Positions 8,492 to 18,514 of a stretch of DNA of 64,000 nt are shown in pieces. Positions within the stretch are counted from its first letter, which is position 1, and each line of letters opens with the position of its first letter. The position numbers and the translations under genes are program-made. This stretch comes from Neobacillus niacini (GTDB taxonomy: Bacteria > Bacillota > Bacilli > Bacillales > Cytobacillaceae), in NCBI RefSeq assembly GCF_030817595.1, contig NZ_JAUSZN010000001.1:1806001-1870000 (forward strand), read 5' to 3'. The notes below the pieces were generated by a model. The model did not search any database. It had not been told where the DNA came from and worked only from the letters and a program-made list of their open reading frames with translations.

Positions 8492-11400
8492 TTACATATG
8501 TGTGGAATGATCATGTACAACAGTATCGGTATTCTTTTTAAATGGCCAATAGTTTGCCTCGCCAAAGGTTTTAACCATGACTGGAACAAACAACGGTAAA
8601 ATCACTAAAGCATAGAGTGATAGTCCGATTAATAGTATGGCCGCAATTTGAAGTAATGATAAAACACCAGCCGGCATCATTGCCGCGAAAGTACCGCCCA
8701 AAATGACTGCCGCAGAGATAATAACCGTTCCCATTTTCTTCATTGAAATGAGAATTGCTTGTTCTACTGGCAGATGTTTAAACTCATTAAATCGGTCCAT
8801 TAAGAAAATACTGTAGTCAATTCCGAGTGCGATTAAAATAACAAATGCAAAGAACGGAACGGCCCAGCTAATACCTGAATAGCCTAAAATATTTACAAAT
8901 AATACTTCCGCAAGTGCCATAGAAGTAAAATACGTTAAGATTAATGAGCCAATCAAGTATAAAGGCATAATGATCGAACGGAATAGGATGATTAGAATGA
9001 TGGTAATCCCAATTAGCATAAGTACTACTGTTCGAGAATAGTCAGCCTGTGAAATATTATCGAGGTCATGGTGCATACTTGATACACCGCCTACCGCTAT
9101 TTCTGCATTTTCAAGCTTCGTATCCTTTACAACCCGTTCCACTGTTTGCTTAATTTCAGGAACTGTATTAAGAGCTGCATTAGAGTAAGGGTTCTTGTTA
9201 AAGACCACATCAATTGTCATAACTTTACGGTCCTTTGACATATAGGTGTCTAATACCTGCTTAAAGTCTTTGCCATCGAGTACTTCTTGTGGAATAAAGA
9301 AACCATTTTGCTCTTGTTCAGATACTCCCGCTAGATACTCCTGTGCAGACTCCAACCCATCCGAGACCTGATTTAAGCCATCTGCACTTTGCGTTAACCC
9401 ATCTGAAAGCTGAGTAATTTGACCGCTCATATCCTTAAAGCCTGTTAAAATCTGCTGCTGGCCGCTATTCAATCCATTCAGACCATTTGAAAATTGAGGC
9501 AGGCTGTCAACTATTTGTCCTTGGCCATTTCCCATCGTGTAAAGTCCAGATTCAATCTCAGTCAGACCTTTTAAGAGATCTTCCATTCCTTTTACAAGTG
9601 CTTCCTGACCTGCAATTGCTTCGGAGAATTTACCATTCGCAAAGCTAATTCCTTCTTGAGCACCTTTTAATCCTGCGTTCAATTGATTCAAGCTTCCTGC
9701 TAATTCTGCTGTTGCCACTTGAGATCCCTGAATGGTCATTTTAATAGCTTTATAATTATCATTTTCCGCAATACCACTATATTGATTTTCCAAATTAGTA
9801 AAATATTGATTTGCTGCTGTTAAAGACACATTTAAATCACTTAAGCCCTTAGCAGCTTTTTCATAGTTTCCTGCGAGTGTTGTTAATCCCTCTGCTGCCT
9901 GCTTATATCCCTCTAGCATCTGTTTACTGCCCGCCAGAACTTCAGCAGATTTTGTCTTGATCACCGCTAGACCTTCTTTTACCTGAGTGGTTCCAGCAGC
10001 ACCTTTATTTAATCCATCTTCTATTTTTGCAAGGTTTTCTTGAATGGTTCCCATGCCTGTTTGCAGCTGGGTTGTGCCAGAAATCAATTGATTGATTCCA
10101 TCAGCAGCCTCTTCCATTTTCGGCTGATTGGCTGCGAGCTGACTGCCTGCTTCGGCAAGACCGCTGCTAATCTGTTCAAGCCCGTCATTCCCTTGACCCA
10201 AACCGTCCTCCAGGCTTTTTACTTGCTCCGAAATATATAAATCATCAATCGTTTCACCAGTAGGTCGTGTAACCGAACGGACTGTGTCAACTCCACTGAT
10301 TTTATTGAGCTCTTGGCTGATCTTTTCCGTCAGAGCAATGTATTCAGACGAATTCAGCTCGTCATCATTTTTAATGACAATTTGTGTCGGCATGGATTCA
10401 CCAGGACCGAATCCATCAGCAATAATATTAAATCCTTGGATGGAATTGAACTCATCACCAATTTCCTCTAAAGAGTTAAAGGACAAATCTCCATCATATG
10501 TGAATAACGCCGGAACTGAAATGGCCGCTACAATAAGCAGCGCAATTAAAGGACGTGCTAAAGCAAAGCTCCCAACAAAGCCCCAAAATTTACTTTCACC
10601 ATGTTCAAGCTTCCCCTTAGATGGCCAGAATAATTTCTTACCTAAGACAGCCATAAAAAACGGAACAATGGTGAACAGACCTACTAGCAATAATGCTACA
10701 CCTATCGCCACAGCAGCAGCTGACTGATAAAGTACAAAGGTTGAAAAACCAATCGATGCAAAACCAATCATCACGGCTAAACCACTAAAAAATACCGTTT
10801 TTCCGGCATTACGATACGTAATAACAATTGCTTCTACAACACTATCATTCTTAGACATTTCTTCTTTAAAACGACTAAGCAGCAAAATACAATAATCAGT
10901 CCCAATACCAAACAATACAGCTACCAAGAATATCTGCGTAAAGGTGGATAATGGGAAATCCACTTTATCTACTAAAATAGCAACGATCGATTGAGCGGCT
11001 AAATAGCTGAATCCGACGGTTACTAAAGGAATAATTGGAGCAATTGCTGATCTGAACACAAGCAATAGCACAATTAAAATAAATACAACGGTAATTCCTT
11101 CGGTCTTCTTTAGACCTTCTTGCGAATTAGTTACAAGATCCTCAGATATTAGCCAGTTGCCTGTATAATAATGGTCTAATTCCACATTATCCAGAGCATT
11201 ATATAACGCATTTGTAATTTCCTTTGCTTCACGGTCATTTGCTGTTACGTTCAATGAAACAAGGATCGTTTTTCCGTCCTCGGATACAAGCTGTTCCTTC
11301 AATTCTTCCTGATTGAAATGAGTTAGAATCGAAGTTATCCCTAATTTACTCTTGTTTTTTTCGAGCTGTTGAATCGCTTTTTCTGCCTTTGAAAAGTCTT

Positions 11401-11644
11401 CTTCTGTTAACTTTTTATCACTATGGAATACTAATGCTGTTTGTAATTCATTCCCGTTATTTTCATTAGACTGGACGTCGTTTAAGATCTCCTCTGCTAA
11501 TGTAGAAGAATAGCCTTCGGGAACGCTAATTTGCCCTTTATCACGGACAAGTTGTTCCATACTAGGCGCAGACATAAAAAGAACAGCAATGACTGCGATC
11601 CAAGACAAAAGGACAAACCATTTTCCTTTTATTATAGCTCTCAC
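8492..11644 (-). CDS. MMPL/RND-superfamily exporter (YdgH-like)
   Basis: A 1050-residue proton-driven exporter of the MMPL group. It has two repeats, each with one N-terminal helix, a large extracellular loop and five clustered helices: the first near residues 5-25 and 185-360, the second near 815-1035. The first extracellular loop is enlarged by a long stretch of G-L-x-x-(I/L)-x-x-G heptad-like repeats (about 465-770), as in YhgE/Pip-type proteins. It starts with GTG after GGGGGAG. The adjacent upstream MarR gene (3 bases away) makes the pair equivalent to B. subtilis ydgG-ydgH; export of a toxic hydrophobic compound under MarR control is inferred. The protein ends in a His-rich tail (HDHSTHM). 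Confidence 0.9.
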   Translation of the reverse strand: MRAIIKGKWFVLLSWIAVIAVLFMSAPSMEQLVRDKGQISVPEGYSSTLAEEILNDVQSNENNGNELQTALVFHSDKKLTEEDFSKAEKAIQQLEKNKSKLGITSILTHFNQEELKEQLVSEDGKTILVSLNVTANDREAKEITNALYNALDNVELDHYYTGNWLISEDLVTNSQEGLKKTEGITVVFILIVLLLVFRSAIAPIIPLVTVGFSYLAAQSIVAILVDKVDFPLSTFTQIFLVAVLFGIGTDYCILLLSRFKEEMSKNDSVVEAIVITYRNAGKTVFFSGLAVMIGFASIGFSTFVLYQSAAAVAIGVALLLVGLFTIVPFFMAVLGKKLFWPSKGKLEHGESKFWGFVGSFALARPLIALLIVAAISVPALFTYDGDLSFNSLEEIGDEFNSIQGFNIIADGFGPGESMPTQIVIKNDDELNSSEYIALTEKISQELNKISGVDTVRSVTRPTGETIDDLYISEQVKSLEDGLGQGNDGLEQISSGLAEAGSQLAANQPKMEEAADGINQLISGTTQLQTGMGTIQENLAKIEDGLNKGAAGTTQVKEGLAVIKTKSAEVLAGSKQMLEGYKQAAEGLTTLAGNYEKAAKGLSDLNVSLTAANQYFTNLENQYSGIAENDNYKAIKMTIQGSQVATAELAGSLNQLNAGLKGAQEGISFANGKFSEAIAGQEALVKGMEDLLKGLTEIESGLYTMGNGQGQIVDSLPQFSNGLNGLNSGQQQILTGFKDMSGQITQLSDGLTQSADGLNQVSDGLESAQEYLAGVSEQEQNGFFIPQEVLDGKDFKQVLDTYMSKDRKVMTIDVVFNKNPYSNAALNTVPEIKQTVERVVKDTKLENAEIAVGGVSSMHHDLDNISQADYSRTVVLMLIGITIILIILFRSIIMPLYLIGSLILTYFTSMALAEVLFVNILGYSGISWAVPFFAFVILIALGIDYSIFLMDRFNEFKHLPVEQAILISMKKMGTVIISAAVILGGTFAAMMPAGVLSLLQIAAILLIGLSLYALVILPLFVPVMVKTFGEANYWPFKKNTDTVVHDHSTHM

Positions 11645-11647
11645 GCT

Positions 11648-12109
11648 TTACTCCCCCACTTCTTCCTTTTTCATGTTGGTTAATATTAGGGCCAATTTTT
11701 CAAACGTATTAATAAAATTGGTGATCTCGGCCTCATCAAATTGGGTGATAAATGACTCCACTAAAAGGTGCACCTTTTCTTGCGTTTTTTGGATCAGCTC
11801 TTTTCCTTTTTCACTTAAGGTGAGATATACAACTCTTCGATCGTTTTCATCACGGGTTCTTTCAATTAGACCTCTGTCGGTTAATCGATTGATGATTGCG
11901 GTAATCGCACTTTTATTGACCTCAAAGGCCTCTGCCAGTTCAGAGGACGTGCACTCATTAGACTTCTGAATGTATCCGATAATGTAGTGCTGATCAATCG
12001 TTAAATCTTCTTCTATCTGGCTTTTGATTAAAGACTCTGCTTTCTTATTGACCTCAAAAGAAACGGACACATAGCGGTCGATTAATTCCTGAATCACTTT
12101 TTTATCCAT
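11648..12109 (-). CDS. MarR-family transcriptional regulator
   Basis: 153 residues with the MarR winged helix: the recognition region SELAEAFEVNKSAITAIINRL around residues 57-77 and the wing with RTRDENDRRVVYLTL around 84-98. The N- and C-terminal helices form the dimer interface. It is the first gene of a two-gene unit with the MMPL exporter 3 bases downstream, and dyads in its own promoter suggest autorepression relieved by a ligand. GGTGAG lies 9 bases before the ATG. Confidence 0.92.
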   Translation of the reverse strand: MDKKVIQELIDRYVSVSFEVNKKAESLIKSQIEEDLTIDQHYIIGYIQKSNECTSSELAEAFEVNKSAITAIINRLTDRGLIERTRDENDRRVVYLTLSEKGKELIQKTQEKVHLLVESFITQFDEAEITNFINTFEKLALILTNMKKEEVGE

Positions 12110-12144
12110 CGCCCATTTCTCACCTCACTTCAATTTATTAAAAT

Positions 12145-12181
12145 AATAGTTAAACTGTTAAACTATTCACCTGTTTAACTA
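12145..12181. promoter_or_regulatory. Candidate MarR operator
   Basis: Two overlapping inverted repeats upstream of the MarR gene: AATAGTT (12145-12151) with AACTATT (12161-12167), and TAGTTAAAC (12147-12155) with GTTTAACTA (12173-12181). The arms are perfect, AT-rich and of the size bound by MarR dimers. Confidence 0.6.
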
Positions 12182-12207
12182 TATGATAGGTTACTAAAGG
12201 TGTCAAT

Positions 12208-12241
12208 AAAAAAAGGCCAGCAATTTTCGCTAACCTTTTAC
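12208..12241 (-). terminator. Terminator of clpP
   Basis: On the minus strand AAGGTTAGC pairs with GCTGGCCTT (two G-U pairs) and is followed by seven T residues. Confidence 0.75.
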
Positions 12242-12273
12242 CTGTTATTTTGCTTTTTATTTCTCTTATTTAT

Positions 12274-12858
12274 TCATTCTTTTGGATAAAGAATCTCATC
12301 GATAATTCCATATTCTTTGGCCTCTTCTGCACTCATAAAGTAGTCCCGATCGGTATCTTTGGCGACTTTTTCAACAGTTTGACCTGTTCTTTCAGCAATA
12401 ATTTGATTGATATGTTCCCGTAATTTTAAGATCCGTTTTGCAGAGATTTCTATTTCGGTTGCCTGCCCCCTGACGCCTCCGAGTGGCTGATGGATCATGA
12501 TTTCACTATTTGGGAGCGCATACCGTTTCCCTTTTGTTCCTGCAAGCAGCAGCATTGCCCCAAATGAGGCAGCCATTCCAGTACAGATCGTCCGGACATC
12601 AGGTTTAATGTATTGCATCGTATCAAAGATGGCAAAACCGGCTGAAGTAGAACCGCCCGGACTATTAATATAAAGTGATATTTCTTTATCGGGTGCGTCT
12701 GCTGCTAAAAATAATAATTGCGCTACCACACTATTCGCCACATGATCATTAATTTCGTCACCGATTATGATAATGCGATCTTTTAACAGTCGTGAATAGA
12801 TATCGTAGGAACGTTCACCACGATTGGATTGTTCTATAACATAAGGAATTGTACTCAT
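12274..12858 (-). CDS. clpP: ATP-dependent Clp protease proteolytic subunit
   Basis: A 194-residue ClpP, which assembles into the tetradecameric chamber fed by ClpX/ClpC-type unfoldases. The catalytic triad is intact at the standard numbering: Ser98 in GMAASFGA, His123 in MIHQP and Asp172 in DTDRDYF. AAGGAGG precedes the ATG. It is probably a second ClpP rather than the housekeeping copy, because it sits directly behind an alternative sigma-factor gene (about 30 bases) and shares a transcript with it. That places this protease under conditional control; the trigger is not evident. Confidence 0.93.
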   Translation of the reverse strand: MSTIPYVIEQSNRGERSYDIYSRLLKDRIIIIGDEINDHVANSVVAQLLFLAADAPDKEISLYINSPGGSTSAGFAIFDTMQYIKPDVRTICTGMAASFGAMLLLAGTKGKRYALPNSEIMIHQPLGGVRGQATEIEISAKRILKLREHINQIIAERTGQTVEKVAKDTDRDYFMSAEEAKEYGIIDEILYPKE

Positions 12859-12888
12859 TGATTTTTCCTCCTTGAAAGCAGATATTGG

Positions 12889-13611
12889 CTATGCAGCCAT
12901 ACAGAGAGTGCTTGAAGGAGTGTACCTGTTAAACGGACGTATTTCCCTTGTAACCATTTGTGGATTGTCAGCGACACTTTTTATAAGTGGTATCGATTGA
13001 ATTAGGATAGATGGATCTTGAATCTTTAGAGCTTGATAAAAAAGGTCTGCTACTAATTCTCGTTCTTCTTCGTCCCAGAATAATTCCATAGGAAAGGTCT
13101 TCTCATCTTCACTTATTTTCTCAAGTCTTTTCTTTGCGCGATATAAATTCGACTTTACAGCTTCTTCTGTCGTCCTAAGCATTGCCGCTATTTCTTTTGA
13201 TTGATATTGAAAGGCCTCTTTCAACATAAAGATGATTGCTTGCTTTGGTGTAAAATGCTTTATTAGCAATTCTACAGAATACATTAAATCAATAGCATGA
13301 TTTTCTTCCTTCAGATTTCCTATTTCATCAGTTAATTCGATGGTCTCCTTTTTCCTTTTTCGAACTTGATCAATCCAATGATGATAAGCAATTTTATTTA
13401 ATAAGGCTGAGGTAAATGATTGCTGATTCGTATAATATTTCATTGCTTTCAGATAAACCTCTTGTGCAATATCATCAGCATCCCATTTATTTTGGGTAAG
13501 AAAGTGACAATATTGATGAAGTTTTGGATAAAACTCCAGCCATATAGACTCCTCAGAATCTGTGTCTTGCTGCACGTCTTCTGTGTTGTAAAAGCTCAGT
13601 TTGTTAGACAT
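12889..13611 (-). CDS. Sigma-70 family (ECF-like) RNA polymerase sigma factor
   Basis: 240 residues. Region 2 is seen around residues 20-85 (DADDIAQEVYLKAMKYY, IAYHHWIDQVRKRKKE) and region 4 around 110-165 (FTPKQAIIFMLKEAFQYQSKEIA, TTEEAVKSNLYRAKKRLE). About 70 residues of C-terminal extension follow and end in TLCMAA; this is longer than in plain ECF factors and resembles ECF groups with a regulatory C-terminal domain. The ATG at 13611 has AAGGAG 8 bases upstream, whereas the GTG at 13620 lies within that site. No anti-sigma gene is adjacent; clpP follows on the same strand. Direct control through the extension or by proteolysis is a possibility, not shown. Confidence 0.85.
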   Translation of the reverse strand: MSNKLSFYNTEDVQQDTDSEESIWLEFYPKLHQYCHFLTQNKWDADDIAQEVYLKAMKYYTNQQSFTSALLNKIAYHHWIDQVRKRKKETIELTDEIGNLKEENHAIDLMYSVELLIKHFTPKQAIIFMLKEAFQYQSKEIAAMLRTTEEAVKSNLYRAKKRLEKISEDEKTFPMELFWDEEERELVADLFYQALKIQDPSILIQSIPLIKSVADNPQMVTREIRPFNRYTPSSTLCMAA

Positions 13612-13708
13612 TTTGTTCACTCCTTTTACACTCTCTACCTAATAAACGTTTCAAGGATCATAAAAAGATACGGGGTAAAAAATTTTATTTTTATTATCAT
13701 ATACAAAA

Positions 13709-13735
13709 ACTGACTCAGGATTACCCCAAGTCAGT
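13709..13735 (-). terminator. Terminator at the end of the dpp-ykf operon
   Basis: Stem ACTGACT/AGTCAGT (13709-13715 and 13729-13735) followed on the minus strand by TTTTTG, directly after the stop of the serine hydrolase gene. Confidence 0.7.
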
Positions 13736-14521
13736 CTAAGTTCTAATGAAAAAGTCTGAAATATGTTTCCCTATTTTCCTGATGGTTCGTTTTGCATTTT
13801 CTTGATCATGAAGACGGTCCATTAAAACAGTAACATAACCAATTCTTCCTTGACATTCAAATATTGCACAATCATGCTCTACATTTGACAGTTCCCCGGT
13901 TTTATTAAAAACGGTGATCTTATCTTCATCAACTAGTGCTGGGAGCTTATCTCTGAACTGCTGAAGTTTCAACGTATCTTTTGCGATAATCAGTCCATCT
14001 ATTCCAAAAAATTTGTTACATTCATTCACTAATTTGAGGCAATGAAGCATTTCTTCCGCTGTTGTCTGGTTGTCCTTCCCTTGGTTAATTGCAGCAAAGT
14101 CCATCATTTTCCTATTTAGCTTTGTTTGTTCAAGACCCATTTCTTGAATTGTTGCATTAATTCCCTCGATTCCTAATAAATCAATTAATATATTGGTTGC
14201 AGTATTATCTGATACGATAATCATCAAGGTCATTAAATCTTTAACGGATATTGATAATCCATTGGACAGTGCCTGTAAAACCCCTGATCCTCCTACTTTA
14301 TTTTCGTTTGAAATCGTTACCTGTTGCTTTATATCAATTTTACCTTTATGATGTGCCAGCAGGATCGATAGTAAAATCGGAATCTTAATAAGGCTTGCCG
14401 ATTGAAAGACTTCCTGGCTATTCATGTAAATAGGTTTTGTGTCTGCCAATTCTATCGCTAAACCGACGCGCCCATGAAATGTGTTTAATTCCTCTTGAAT
14501 CTTCTTTTTTAATATCTCCAT
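13736..14521 (-). CDS. Class A beta-lactamase-fold serine hydrolase, cytoplasmic
   Basis: 261 residues with the penicillin-recognition motifs S43-L-I-K46, S104-D-N106 and K207-T-G209. There is no signal peptide. In the omega-loop region the residues aligned with Glu166 and Asn170 of true class A enzymes appear to be Met and Ala, so efficient beta-lactam hydrolysis is unlikely; a peptidase or esterase role on peptidoglycan-derived peptides is more plausible. The gene begins 2 bases after ykfD and is the last gene of the dpp-ykf operon, which supports a role in muropeptide breakdown. The alignment of the omega loop was made by eye. Confidence 0.82.
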   Translation of the reverse strand: MEILKKKIQEELNTFHGRVGLAIELADTKPIYMNSQEVFQSASLIKIPILLSILLAHHKGKIDIKQQVTISNENKVGGSGVLQALSNGLSISVKDLMTLMIIVSDNTATNILIDLLGIEGINATIQEMGLEQTKLNRKMMDFAAINQGKDNQTTAEEMLHCLKLVNECNKFFGIDGLIIAKDTLKLQQFRDKLPALVDEDKITVFNKTGELSNVEHDCAIFECQGRIGYVTVLMDRLHDQENAKRTIRKIGKHISDFFIRT

Positions 14522-14523
14522 AT

Positions 14524-15528
14524 CTACCGTGTAACTGCAACCTGCGAGTAGTCATGGTCGCCAGTTTTATTTTTATCATATAAATGACATGCTATGAAAT
14601 GGCCGGCTTCCACTTCCTGCCAGCTCGGTTTATGCGAGGCGCAAACTTCCATCGCCATCGGGCAGCGAGTCCTGAAGACGCAGCCATTTGGTGGATTGAT
14701 TGGGCTTGGCAGATCACCCTTTAAAATAATCCGTTCACGCTGGTCCTCAATGTCTGGATCTGGAATGGGTATCGCAGATAGCAGCGCCTGGGTGTATGGA
14801 TGCAGCGGTTTTCTATATAACTCACTGCTTTCTGTTAATTCAACTAATTGCCCTAAATACATAACCCCAATTCGGTCACTAATTTGTTTCACCATCGAGA
14901 GATCATGTGCGATAAATAAGTATGTTAACCCTTTTTCTTTCTGAAGTCGTTTTAACAGATTTACCACTTGAGCCTGGACCGACACATCAAGAGCAGAAAT
15001 GGGTTCGTCGGCGATAATAAACTCCGGATCCAATGCTAGCGCGCGGGCGATGCCAATCCTTTGACGCTGCCCGCCGCTGAATTCATGCGGATAGCGATTG
15101 GCATGACTTCTATTTAACCCAACATCCTCTAATAATTGATAGACCCGATTAAGCCGCTCTTGTTTATTTGCGTACAAGCCATGGACTTCCATGGGCTCGG
15201 ATATAATTTCAGCTACTGTGGATCTTGGATTTAATGAAGCATATGGATCTTGAAAGATCATCTGCATTTGCCGGTGAAATGTATGTCTTTCCTTGGAATT
15301 TAATGTATGAATGTTTTTACCATTAAAAATAACTTCTCCATCCGTTTGGTCATAGAGCCCGATTATCGTTCTTCCAGCTGTAGATTTCCCACAACCTGAT
15401 TCACCGACAATCCCAAAGGTCTCCCCTTTGTTAATATGGAAGGAAACACCGTCCACCGCTTTTAAGATTTCGTTTTTACCTAAATGAAAATGTTTCTTTA
15501 AATTCTTTACTTGTAATAATTTCCCCAT
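14524..15528 (-). CDS. ykfD: Dipeptide/oligopeptide ABC transporter ATPase (OppF-like)
   Basis: 334-residue ATPase of the OppF/DppF group, the partner of DppD in powering dipeptide uptake. Walker [10 protein letters not shown], the Q-loop, signature SGGQRQR, Walker B and the C-terminal oligopeptide-transporter domain with its Cys cluster (CVFRTRC, CASH) are present. I start at ATG 15528, with GGAGG 7 bases upstream and immediately after the ykfC stop; the longer frame from 15582 overlaps ykfC and lacks a site. Its place as the ninth gene of the operon matches B. subtilis ykfD. Confidence 0.92.
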   Translation of the reverse strand: MGKLLQVKNLKKHFHLGKNEILKAVDGVSFHINKGETFGIVGESGCGKSTAGRTIIGLYDQTDGEVIFNGKNIHTLNSKERHTFHRQMQMIFQDPYASLNPRSTVAEIISEPMEVHGLYANKQERLNRVYQLLEDVGLNRSHANRYPHEFSGGQRQRIGIARALALDPEFIIADEPISALDVSVQAQVVNLLKRLQKEKGLTYLFIAHDLSMVKQISDRIGVMYLGQLVELTESSELYRKPLHPYTQALLSAIPIPDPDIEDQRERIILKGDLPSPINPPNGCVFRTRCPMAMEVCASHKPSWQEVEAGHFIACHLYDKNKTGDHDYSQVAVTR

Positions 15529-15529
15529 A

Positions 15530-16441
15530 CTATGCCTCCGACTCAACCCAATATCGCCTTGCTGCACAAAGTTCTCGTTCATAGATTGTTTCTGCTAATG
15601 GAATAATTTCAACGGTTTTTCCTGTATTGGGAGAATGGAGTAATTTTCCGTCACCATAATAAATTCCAACATGATGAATTCTGCCCTTTCCTTCTTCGTA
15701 GGCAAAAAAGAGCAAATCACCTGGTTTTATATCCTCTAGACTGATCTCAACCCCTGCATTTGCCTGGTCATGTGCATCGCGGGGAATAATATACCCATTA
15801 GCTTTACACATGGAATAGCTGAAACCTGAGCAGTCATATCCGTAGCTGCTCATTCCACCCCATAAATAGGGAAGATTAAGAAATATTTCTCCGTCAGCAA
15901 CAATATCGTTTCCATTTCCCTTATAGCGATTTGCTAGAGATTCAAAAATCGTAACATCGTCTGATTTCAGCAAACCTGTTCCATTAGGAGTATTTACTAG
16001 AACCTTCCCTTCACCTTCTTTAATTAGAGGCAGGATGGTTTGATAAGAGAGTTCTAAATTTGAATCATTTAACATTGCTTTAGGTTTTTTGACAATAACA
16101 ACTGGACCTTCTTTACTATTCCAGTCAAATGGGCATTCTGCCAATTGAGATGACGGAACCCAGCCAGGGTATCCATTTTTATTTTTTGAAGTCGGTTGGT
16201 CCGGGATGATTACATGGACCCAATTATCTTTCTCTTCGATTACAATGACTTCTTCACCATATAGAAGCTGAGTTTGCACAAGATTTTGTTCACACAATCC
16301 AAGTCGTGTTTCAAATGTTAACCCTTCTAACCATGTATTGATATCCACCGGGTTGCTTATTGCTGCAACATCCAAATCTCTTGCAGAGTTATAGGACGTC
16401 CAGACTGTAGCTACCGGGACGTTTACAAGTCGTTTATCCAA
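15530..16441 (-). CDS. ykfC: Gamma-D-glutamyl-L-diamino acid endopeptidase (NlpC/P60)
   Basis: 303 residues. It cleaves L-Ala-gamma-D-Glu from the diamino acid in free muropeptides. Two SH3-like segments occupy about residues 1-165 and the NlpC/P60 domain follows with the nucleophile Cys in YDCSGFSYS (about residue 200), the catalytic His in HHVGIYYGD and a following polar residue. No signal peptide is seen, consistent with the cytoplasmic recycling role of YkfC. Translation begins at a TTG with AAGGAGGGG upstream and overlaps the end of ykfB by 8 bases, suggesting coupling. Confidence 0.92.
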   Translation of the reverse strand: MDKRLVNVPVATVWTSYNSARDLDVAAISNPVDINTWLEGLTFETRLGLCEQNLVQTQLLYGEEVIVIEEKDNWVHVIIPDQPTSKNKNGYPGWVPSSQLAECPFDWNSKEGPVVIVKKPKAMLNDSNLELSYQTILPLIKEGEGKVLVNTPNGTGLLKSDDVTIFESLANRYKGNGNDIVADGEIFLNLPYLWGGMSSYGYDCSGFSYSMCKANGYIIPRDAHDQANAGVEISLEDIKPGDLLFFAYEEGKGRIHHVGIYYGDGKLLHSPNTGKTVEIIPLAETIYERELCAARRYWVESEA

Positions 16442-17534
16442 CCGTAACCCCTCCTTCTATTGTTACATTCTTAATACCGAGGCCGGGACAATCTGGAAAT
16501 GTAATGAATCTATTATTATATTGAATACCTCCATTAACGATATCCTTCGTCAGCATAAGTGGTGCGTCAAAATCGAATCGAGTAATATTTTGTTTGCTAG
16601 CCGCAAAATGAGCTGCAGCCGTTATCCCCAGTCGTGTTTCTATCATGCTACCAACCATGCACTCTACTCCACATGTTTCAGCGAGCTGATTAATAATTTG
16701 AGCTTGATAGATTCCGCCCGCTTTCATCAGCTTAATATTAATTAAATCAGCACTTCTAGTCTTTAAAACTTGGAATGCCTGCTTAGGTGTAAAAACACTT
16801 TCATCAGCCATAATCAGTGTTTCAACAGAATCAGTAACCTGTTTAAGCCCGTCTAGATCATCGGCTTTCACTGGCTGTTCCACTAATTCAATACGTAGAT
16901 CACTATCCTCCATTTTACGAATGGTTCTTATCGCATCTTTTGCGGTCCAGCCTTGATTGGCATCCAACCGTAATTTTATTGTATTGCCAACTCTTTTTCT
17001 AATCTCTTTAATTCTCTCTAAATCCTTGGAAATATCATCTTTTCCTACCTTAACCTTTAAGACATTAAAGCCTTTTTCAATAAAAGAAACAGCATCATCC
17101 CCCATTTCTTCAGGACTATTCACACTCACGGTAAAATCAGTCTCCAGCTCTTTTTTATGCCCTCCAAGGAACTGGTAAAGTGGAAGTCTGCAAAATTTGG
17201 ATAAACAATCATACAAGGCCATATCGATTGCAGCTTTCGCACTTGTATTACCTATCATGCTCGTTTTTAGCCCTTGAAATATTAATTCAAAGTTTAGAAG
17301 ACTTTTATTTATTAAAAAAGGCTTAATTACGTGGAGAATTGCTGATTCAATACTTAATAGACTATCACCGGTAATGACCACAGTTGGTGGTGCTTCTCCC
17401 CAGCCAGTAATACCATTATCACATGTTACTTTTACAAAAATCGCTTGTGCCGTTGTTACGGTTCTTAATGCTGTTTTAAAAGGTTTGATGAGTGGCACGG
17501 CTGCACGAAATGTTTCAATCTCCTTAATAATCAT
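16434..17534 (-). CDS. ykfB: L-Ala-D/L-Glu epimerase
   Basis: 366-residue member of the enolase superfamily (muconate lactonising subgroup). It epimerises L-Ala-D-Glu released from peptidoglycan so that ordinary peptidases can use it. The KVKVG catalytic lysine pair near residue 160, the metal ligands in RLDANQGW, ELVEQP and MADES, and the second catalytic Lys in NIKLMKAGG near residue 266 are visible. The gene lies between the LD-carboxypeptidase and the NlpC/P60 gene exactly as in the B. subtilis operon. Confidence 0.94.
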   Translation of the reverse strand: MIIKEIETFRAAVPLIKPFKTALRTVTTAQAIFVKVTCDNGITGWGEAPPTVVITGDSLLSIESAILHVIKPFLINKSLLNFELIFQGLKTSMIGNTSAKAAIDMALYDCLSKFCRLPLYQFLGGHKKELETDFTVSVNSPEEMGDDAVSFIEKGFNVLKVKVGKDDISKDLERIKEIRKRVGNTIKLRLDANQGWTAKDAIRTIRKMEDSDLRIELVEQPVKADDLDGLKQVTDSVETLIMADESVFTPKQAFQVLKTRSADLINIKLMKAGGIYQAQIINQLAETCGVECMVGSMIETRLGITAAAHFAASKQNITRFDFDAPLMLTKDIVNGGIQYNNRFITFPDCPGLGIKNVTIEGGVTVG

Positions 17535-17546
17535 GATTTTCCCCCT

Positions 17547-18470
17547 TTACAAAATGCCACTTTCAACTAGTAAACTTTTATCATACGTATTTAAGACAGC
17601 CTGCACTCCCAAAGGTATGGATATATGCGGGTTACAATGTCCCATCATGAATCCTTTTATGGCAGGTTTATTTGCCCACAAAACATAATGGTTAATAACT
17701 TCTTCAAGTGATAAAGTCAGTTCCCTGTTTGGTGTACAATCACAAAAATCTCCAATCACGATGCCATTTACATCCTTTAGTTTCCCAGCCATTTTAAGTT
17801 GATTCAGCATCCGATCTACTGATCTAGGTTCTTCATTCACATCTTCAATAAATAAAATTTTTCCGTTCGTATCTATTTCAAATGGTGTGCCCAGGGTGCT
17901 GACGATTAGGGATAAATTCCCCCCAACCAGTTCACCACTTGCAACACCCTCAACCAATGTTTCCAAAGGAGAAAAACGCTCTGTATAACTTATTTCTGTT
18001 GACACAAATAATTGCTGAAAACCTTGTTTTGATAGTGTATGCGTCTCTTCCTTTCCGATATCCGAACCAAGCATGGGTCCATGAAAGGTAATCAGACCTG
18101 TTTCTTGCCTGATTGCAGTATGTAAAAAAGTGATATCACTATAACCCCAGAGTATTTTCGGGTTTGTTTTAATTATTTCGTAATCTATATTTGCTGCCAG
18201 TCTAGCCGTACCATAGCCTCCACATGCACAAAAAATCGCCTTTACTTCAGAATCGAGAAACATAGCATGTAAATCATCTAACCTTTCCTGATCTGAGCCT
18301 GCTAAATAGCCATAGATTTTTTCTAAACTCTTGCCAACCTTTACCCGTAATCCTAATCCCTTTAAAAACTCTATTCCGCGTTCAAGAATTTTTTGATTTG
18401 GCGGGCTTGCCGGTGCGATTACGCCAACTGTATCCCCTATGTGCAAACGGTTTGGTTTTAGTAAATTCAT
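17547..18470 (-). CDS. ykfA: Muropeptide LD-carboxypeptidase (S66 family)
   Basis: 307 residues. It removes the terminal D-Ala from cytoplasmic muropeptides. The S66 nucleophile lies in WGYSDITFLH (about residue 112), and the Glu and His of the triad are expected in the IEDVNEEPRSVDRM and MGHCNPH segments, both present. I start at ATG 18470, 5 bases after AAAGGGTG; the longer frame from 18488 would begin within or before this site. It lies 78 bases behind dppE, separated by a stem-loop. Confidence 0.92.
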   Translation of the reverse strand: MNLLKPNRLHIGDTVGVIAPASPPNQKILERGIEFLKGLGLRVKVGKSLEKIYGYLAGSDQERLDDLHAMFLDSEVKAIFCACGGYGTARLAANIDYEIIKTNPKILWGYSDITFLHTAIRQETGLITFHGPMLGSDIGKEETHTLSKQGFQQLFVSTEISYTERFSPLETLVEGVASGELVGGNLSLIVSTLGTPFEIDTNGKILFIEDVNEEPRSVDRMLNQLKMAGKLKDVNGIVIGDFCDCTPNRELTLSLEEVINHYVLWANKPAIKGFMMGHCNPHISIPLGVQAVLNTYDKSLLVESGIL

Positions 18471-18514
18471 TAAAACACCCTTTCTCACATCTGTCAGTCT
18501 AGTATTTTAGGACA

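Noticed and set aside
13644..13653. TGAAACGTTT upstream of the sigma gene as an ECF autoregulatory -35
   Set aside because: With the normal 16-17 base spacing the -10 would fall on the ribosome binding site of the sigma gene, leaving no leader.
13736..14521. A true class A beta-lactamase resistance gene
   Set aside because: No signal peptide, no clear Glu166/Asn170 and a position inside a muropeptide operon argue against a periplasm-facing beta-lactamase.
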